From Thermoplasmata archaeon (GTDB taxonomy: Archaea > Thermoplasmatota > Thermoplasmata > Lutacidiplasmatales > UBA184), in assembly GCA_022750125.1 (NCBI GenBank), contig JAKIWH010000007.1:1-40194 (forward strand): a stretch of DNA of 40,194 bases, in the 5' to 3' direction. Position 1 is the stretch's first letter. Each line of letters opens with the position of its first letter. This document shows positions 38,238-40,194 of the stretch, piece by piece. The position numbers were made by a program, and so were the translations under genes. The notes under the pieces are model-generated. The model did not search any database and had not been told where the DNA came from. It was given only the letters and a program-made list of their open reading frames with translations.

Positions 38238-39278
38238 CTAAGCAGGCGGGGCCACGGGCGTGACCTCGACCGCGTGGTTGATCGCGATTTCCGCGAGGTC
38301 GCTCGCGTAGAACGCGCTCCGCTCGAGGCTTTCGAACACGTAGGCGATCGCGACCGCGAGGCGCCCGCGCTTCGTGCCTATCTCGCGGAGGATCGCCTCC
38401 CGCTCGGGCGGCAGCCGCGCCACCGCATCCAGCACGGCGTTCGCGCGCTCGATGTCCTTTCTTTCGAAGCTGTCGAGGGCGTCGCCCAGCGCGGCGGCCG
38501 CCACGTTCGCCACGCGATCGAGCTCCTTGAGCGGTACGCCGGGAAGCCGCTCCTTCCCGAGCAGCTCGACGGTGCCGGCGATCCGGACCGCATGGTCGGC
38601 GATCCGCTCGAGGACTCGGGAGGCGAGGAGGTAGGTAGCGCACTCGGGGAGCGAAAGCCCGATCGAGGCGAGGGTGCGAGCGTCGCGGAGCGCGGTCGTC
38701 ACCTGCTTGCCGACAAACCAGTGCAGCCGGTCCACCTCCCAGTCCCGCTCGATGACGTCCCGGGCGAGGGAGGCGTCCTGCGTACGGAACGCGGTCATGG
38801 CGTCTCCCTGCATCGCTTTCACCATCTGGTGCATCCGTCGGATGACGGAGGGGATGGGGAGCGGGTTCGGCCCGATCACGTCCTGAAGGATCACCGAGTC
38901 CGAGGTCTCCTCGAGGATCTCGGGTCCGATCATCCGCTGGGCGAAACCTCGGATCACCTCGCGGGTGCCCGCGCTCATCCGGCCCCGCGAGCGGAGCTCG
39001 AGGAGCGGCACCCCCGCGATGTACTCGGCGACGAGGCGGCGGAAGAGATGCTCGGGAGGCATCGTGTTATCGATCTCGATGAGCCGGCGGAGGGAGGTGG
39101 TGCCGCTCCCTTCTTCGGGATAGACGGCGAGGGAGCCGTCGGAGCGAGGCATGAACTGGAGCACGTCGCCCGCCGAGAGTCCACGCTCCACGACCCAGCT
39201 CTTCGGCAGGGAGACGATGTATGTCGACCCCCCTGTCTTCTGGATGCGGCGGCCGTGGAACCCCCCGGTGGAACGCAT
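38238..39278 (-). CDS. PhoU-family regulator with N-terminal AbrB/SpoVT domain
   Basis: A 346-residue protein from the ATG at 39278. Residues ~8-50 form an AbrB-like swapped-hairpin DNA-binding domain (GGSTYIVSLPKSWVVERGLS, GDVLQFMPRSDGSLAVYPEE). Two PhoU-type three-helix bundles follow, with E/D-x3-D metal-binding patterns (ERDWEVDRLHWF; LLASRVLERIADHAVRIAGT). The fusion is typical of archaeal phosphate-uptake regulators. No pst genes are in view. The frame is open to 39395, but the BoxA at 39304-39311 places the start at 39278. Confidence 0.92.
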   Translation of the reverse strand: MRSTGGFHGRRIQKTGGSTYIVSLPKSWVVERGLSAGDVLQFMPRSDGSLAVYPEEGSGTTSLRRLIEIDNTMPPEHLFRRLVAEYIAGVPLLELRSRGRMSAGTREVIRGFAQRMIGPEILEETSDSVILQDVIGPNPLPIPSVIRRMHQMVKAMQGDAMTAFRTQDASLARDVIERDWEVDRLHWFVGKQVTTALRDARTLASIGLSLPECATYLLASRVLERIADHAVRIAGTVELLGKERLPGVPLKELDRVANVAAAALGDALDSFERKDIERANAVLDAVARLPPEREAILREIGTKRGRLAVAIAYVFESLERSAFYASDLAEIAINHAVEVTPVAPPA

Positions 39279-39303
39279 GAAAGACCGCCCACTTTCTAGA
39301 CTA

Positions 39304-39311
39304 CTATATAG
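39304..39311 (-). promoter_or_regulatory. BoxA of the AbrB-PhoU gene
   Basis: CTATATAG, a symmetric TATA element centred about 29 nt upstream of the ATG at 39278, implying a leaderless or near-leaderless transcript. Confidence 0.6.
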
Positions 39312-39379
39312 ATTGAGGTGAGGGGCGGTCCCTGCGACGGCGCCGCACGGCGCTCCTCGGAGATGCCCCGCCCGAGCGA

Positions 39380-39387
39380 CTAAATAC
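39380..39387 (+). promoter_or_regulatory. BoxA of the [2Fe-2S]/FAD oxidoreductase gene
   Basis: CTAAATAC, centred about 29 nt before the ATG at 39413, the same spacing as in neighbouring genes. Confidence 0.5.
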
Positions 39388-39412
39388 GAACGCACCCCCC
39401 TCCGCGCGCTGC

Positions 39413-40194
39413 ATGGCCGGAGCGAGCCCGCCCACCTTCCGGTTCCGGCGCCGGGAGCGGCCCGTGGTCGAGGACCGGCCGCTCGCAGCCTCCCTCACCG
39501 GCACGCTGCCCCCCATCCTCGGCCGCTCGATCCGGTACCATCGGCCTCGCGCCCCGATGTGCGGCACGGGGTTCTGCTCGCAGTGTCTCGTGCGCGTGAA
39601 CGGGGTTCCGAACGTCCGCTCCTGCACGTACCGGCCCGTTGCCGGCGACCGGGTCGAGACCGAGAACGGATTTCCCTCGGTGGAGTTCGACCTGCTCGGG
39701 CTCCTCGATTCGCTGTTCCCCCGGGGGATCGATACGCTCCACGGGTTTCGCCGACCGGCGTTCCTGCGCGGGGTCTACCAAGGGGTGATCCGGCGGCTCG
39801 CGGGGTACGGCAGGCCCCCCGCTCCGACCCTCGCTGCCCCGCCCGCGGCCGGCGAGATCACCGACTCCGACACGCTCGTGATCGGAGCGGGGCCGGCGGG
39901 ACGGGCGGCCGCGACCCGGCTCTCCGCAGCGGGCCGCTCCGTCCTGCTGATCGACCGGGGTCCGCTCACCGCTCCTCCCCAAGGCGTGGTGTGCGCTCCA
40001 CGGACGACGGTGACCTTCCTGCCCCCGCCGGCCCCGGGACGCCTGTTCCCGTTCGAGGCGAGCGCAGTAGATGACCACGGAGCTGCGCGGCTCCTCCGCG
40101 CCCGGGCCGTGGTCGTGGCGACCGGCGCGTACGATGGTGGTCTCCTCTTTCCGGGGAACGATCGACCCGGGGTCCTGACGGCCGAGGGAGCGAT
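39413..40194 (+). CDS. [2Fe-2S]/FAD-dependent oxidoreductase (sarcosine oxidase alpha / HcnA-HcnB type), partial
   Basis: Cut by the right edge; 260 residues are visible. The N-terminus is a ferredoxin-like domain with cysteines in APMCGTGFCSQCLVRVNG plus VRSCTYRP, the C-x4-C-x2-C plus distal C pattern of sarcosine oxidase alpha and HcnA. A FAD-binding Rossmann domain follows: DTLVIGAGPAGRAAATRLSA (about residues 154-173) and, later, VVVATGAYDGGLLFPGND. This order fits amino-acid- or opine-type dehydrogenases, which oxidise an N-substituted amino acid. The substrate cannot be assigned without the missing part. The ATG is supported by its BoxA. Confidence 0.85.
   Translation, partial: MAGASPPTFRFRRRERPVVEDRPLAASLTGTLPPILGRSIRYHRPRAPMCGTGFCSQCLVRVNGVPNVRSCTYRPVAGDRVETENGFPSVEFDLLGLLDSLFPRGIDTLHGFRRPAFLRGVYQGVIRRLAGYGRPPAPTLAAPPAAGEITDSDTLVIGAGPAGRAAATRLSAAGRSVLLIDRGPLTAPPQGVVCAPRTTVTFLPPPAPGRLFPFEASAVDDHGAARLLRARAVVVATGAYDGGLLFPGNDRPGVLTAEGA

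Overview
The window is about 40 kb of GC-rich DNA, and everything points to an archaeon. It has a fibrillarin-type 2'-O-methyltransferase, a hexulose-phosphate synthase/RraA-like fusion, a PhoU protein with an N-terminal AbrB domain and an LsrF-type aldolase. Two tRNA genes lack an encoded CCA. Many start codons lie about 27 nt downstream of an AT-rich BoxA/TATA element, the signature of leaderless archaeal transcription. A high-GC lineage of Thermoplasmatota is my best guess; this is inference from gene content, not a measured placement.

Layout. 1-4.8 kb: the end of an ABC exporter operon, an anchored surface protein, a DUF885 metallopeptidase-like protein and a zinc-ribbon protein. 4.9-6.0 kb: RidA and fibrillarin. 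6.1-13.1 kb: a tightly overlapped seven-gene operon that reads as a type IV secretion / DNA-transfer apparatus. It encodes a PKD-like surface protein, a VirB2-like pilin, a VirB6/CedA-like polytopic protein, a PrgI/VirB3-like protein, a small membrane protein, a VirB4/HerA-like ATPase and an unknown protein. A solitary DNA methyltransferase converges on it. 14-15.4 kb: HPS-RraA fusion and tRNA-Glu. 15.6-21.5 kb: a pilin-like glycoprotein candidate, a KaiC/GvpD-like ATPase, a small membrane protein and a secreted phosphoesterase. 21.6-26 kb: a PD-(D/E)XK-like protein, a small Cys/His protein, and an operon of ABC exporter, unknown protein and TruA. 26-29 kb: glutamine synthetase divergent from an Lrp/AsnC regulator with a palindromic operator, then an LsrF-like aldolase.

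29.1-32.6 kb is an accessory island directly downstream of tRNA-Leu(CAG). Five toxin-antitoxin modules sit in tandem, each with a degenerate copy of the tRNA 3' end at its left border. Two modules are intact, one lacks a normal toxin start codon, one VapBC pair carries a one-base frameshift in each gene, and the last is an orphan antitoxin with a premature stop. No recombinase is encoded in the window.

32.6-40.2 kb: TetR divergent from an SDR/membrane/SHOCT operon, a terpene-cyclase-fold protein, two small proteins, an iron-type alcohol dehydrogenase, an AbrB-PhoU regulator, and the start of a [2Fe-2S]/FAD oxidoreductase cut by the window end.

The two most notable systems are the conjugation-like operon (6.1-13.1 kb) and the tRNA-end-bounded toxin-antitoxin array (29.1-32.6 kb). 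All functions are read from sequence motifs; no database search was run.
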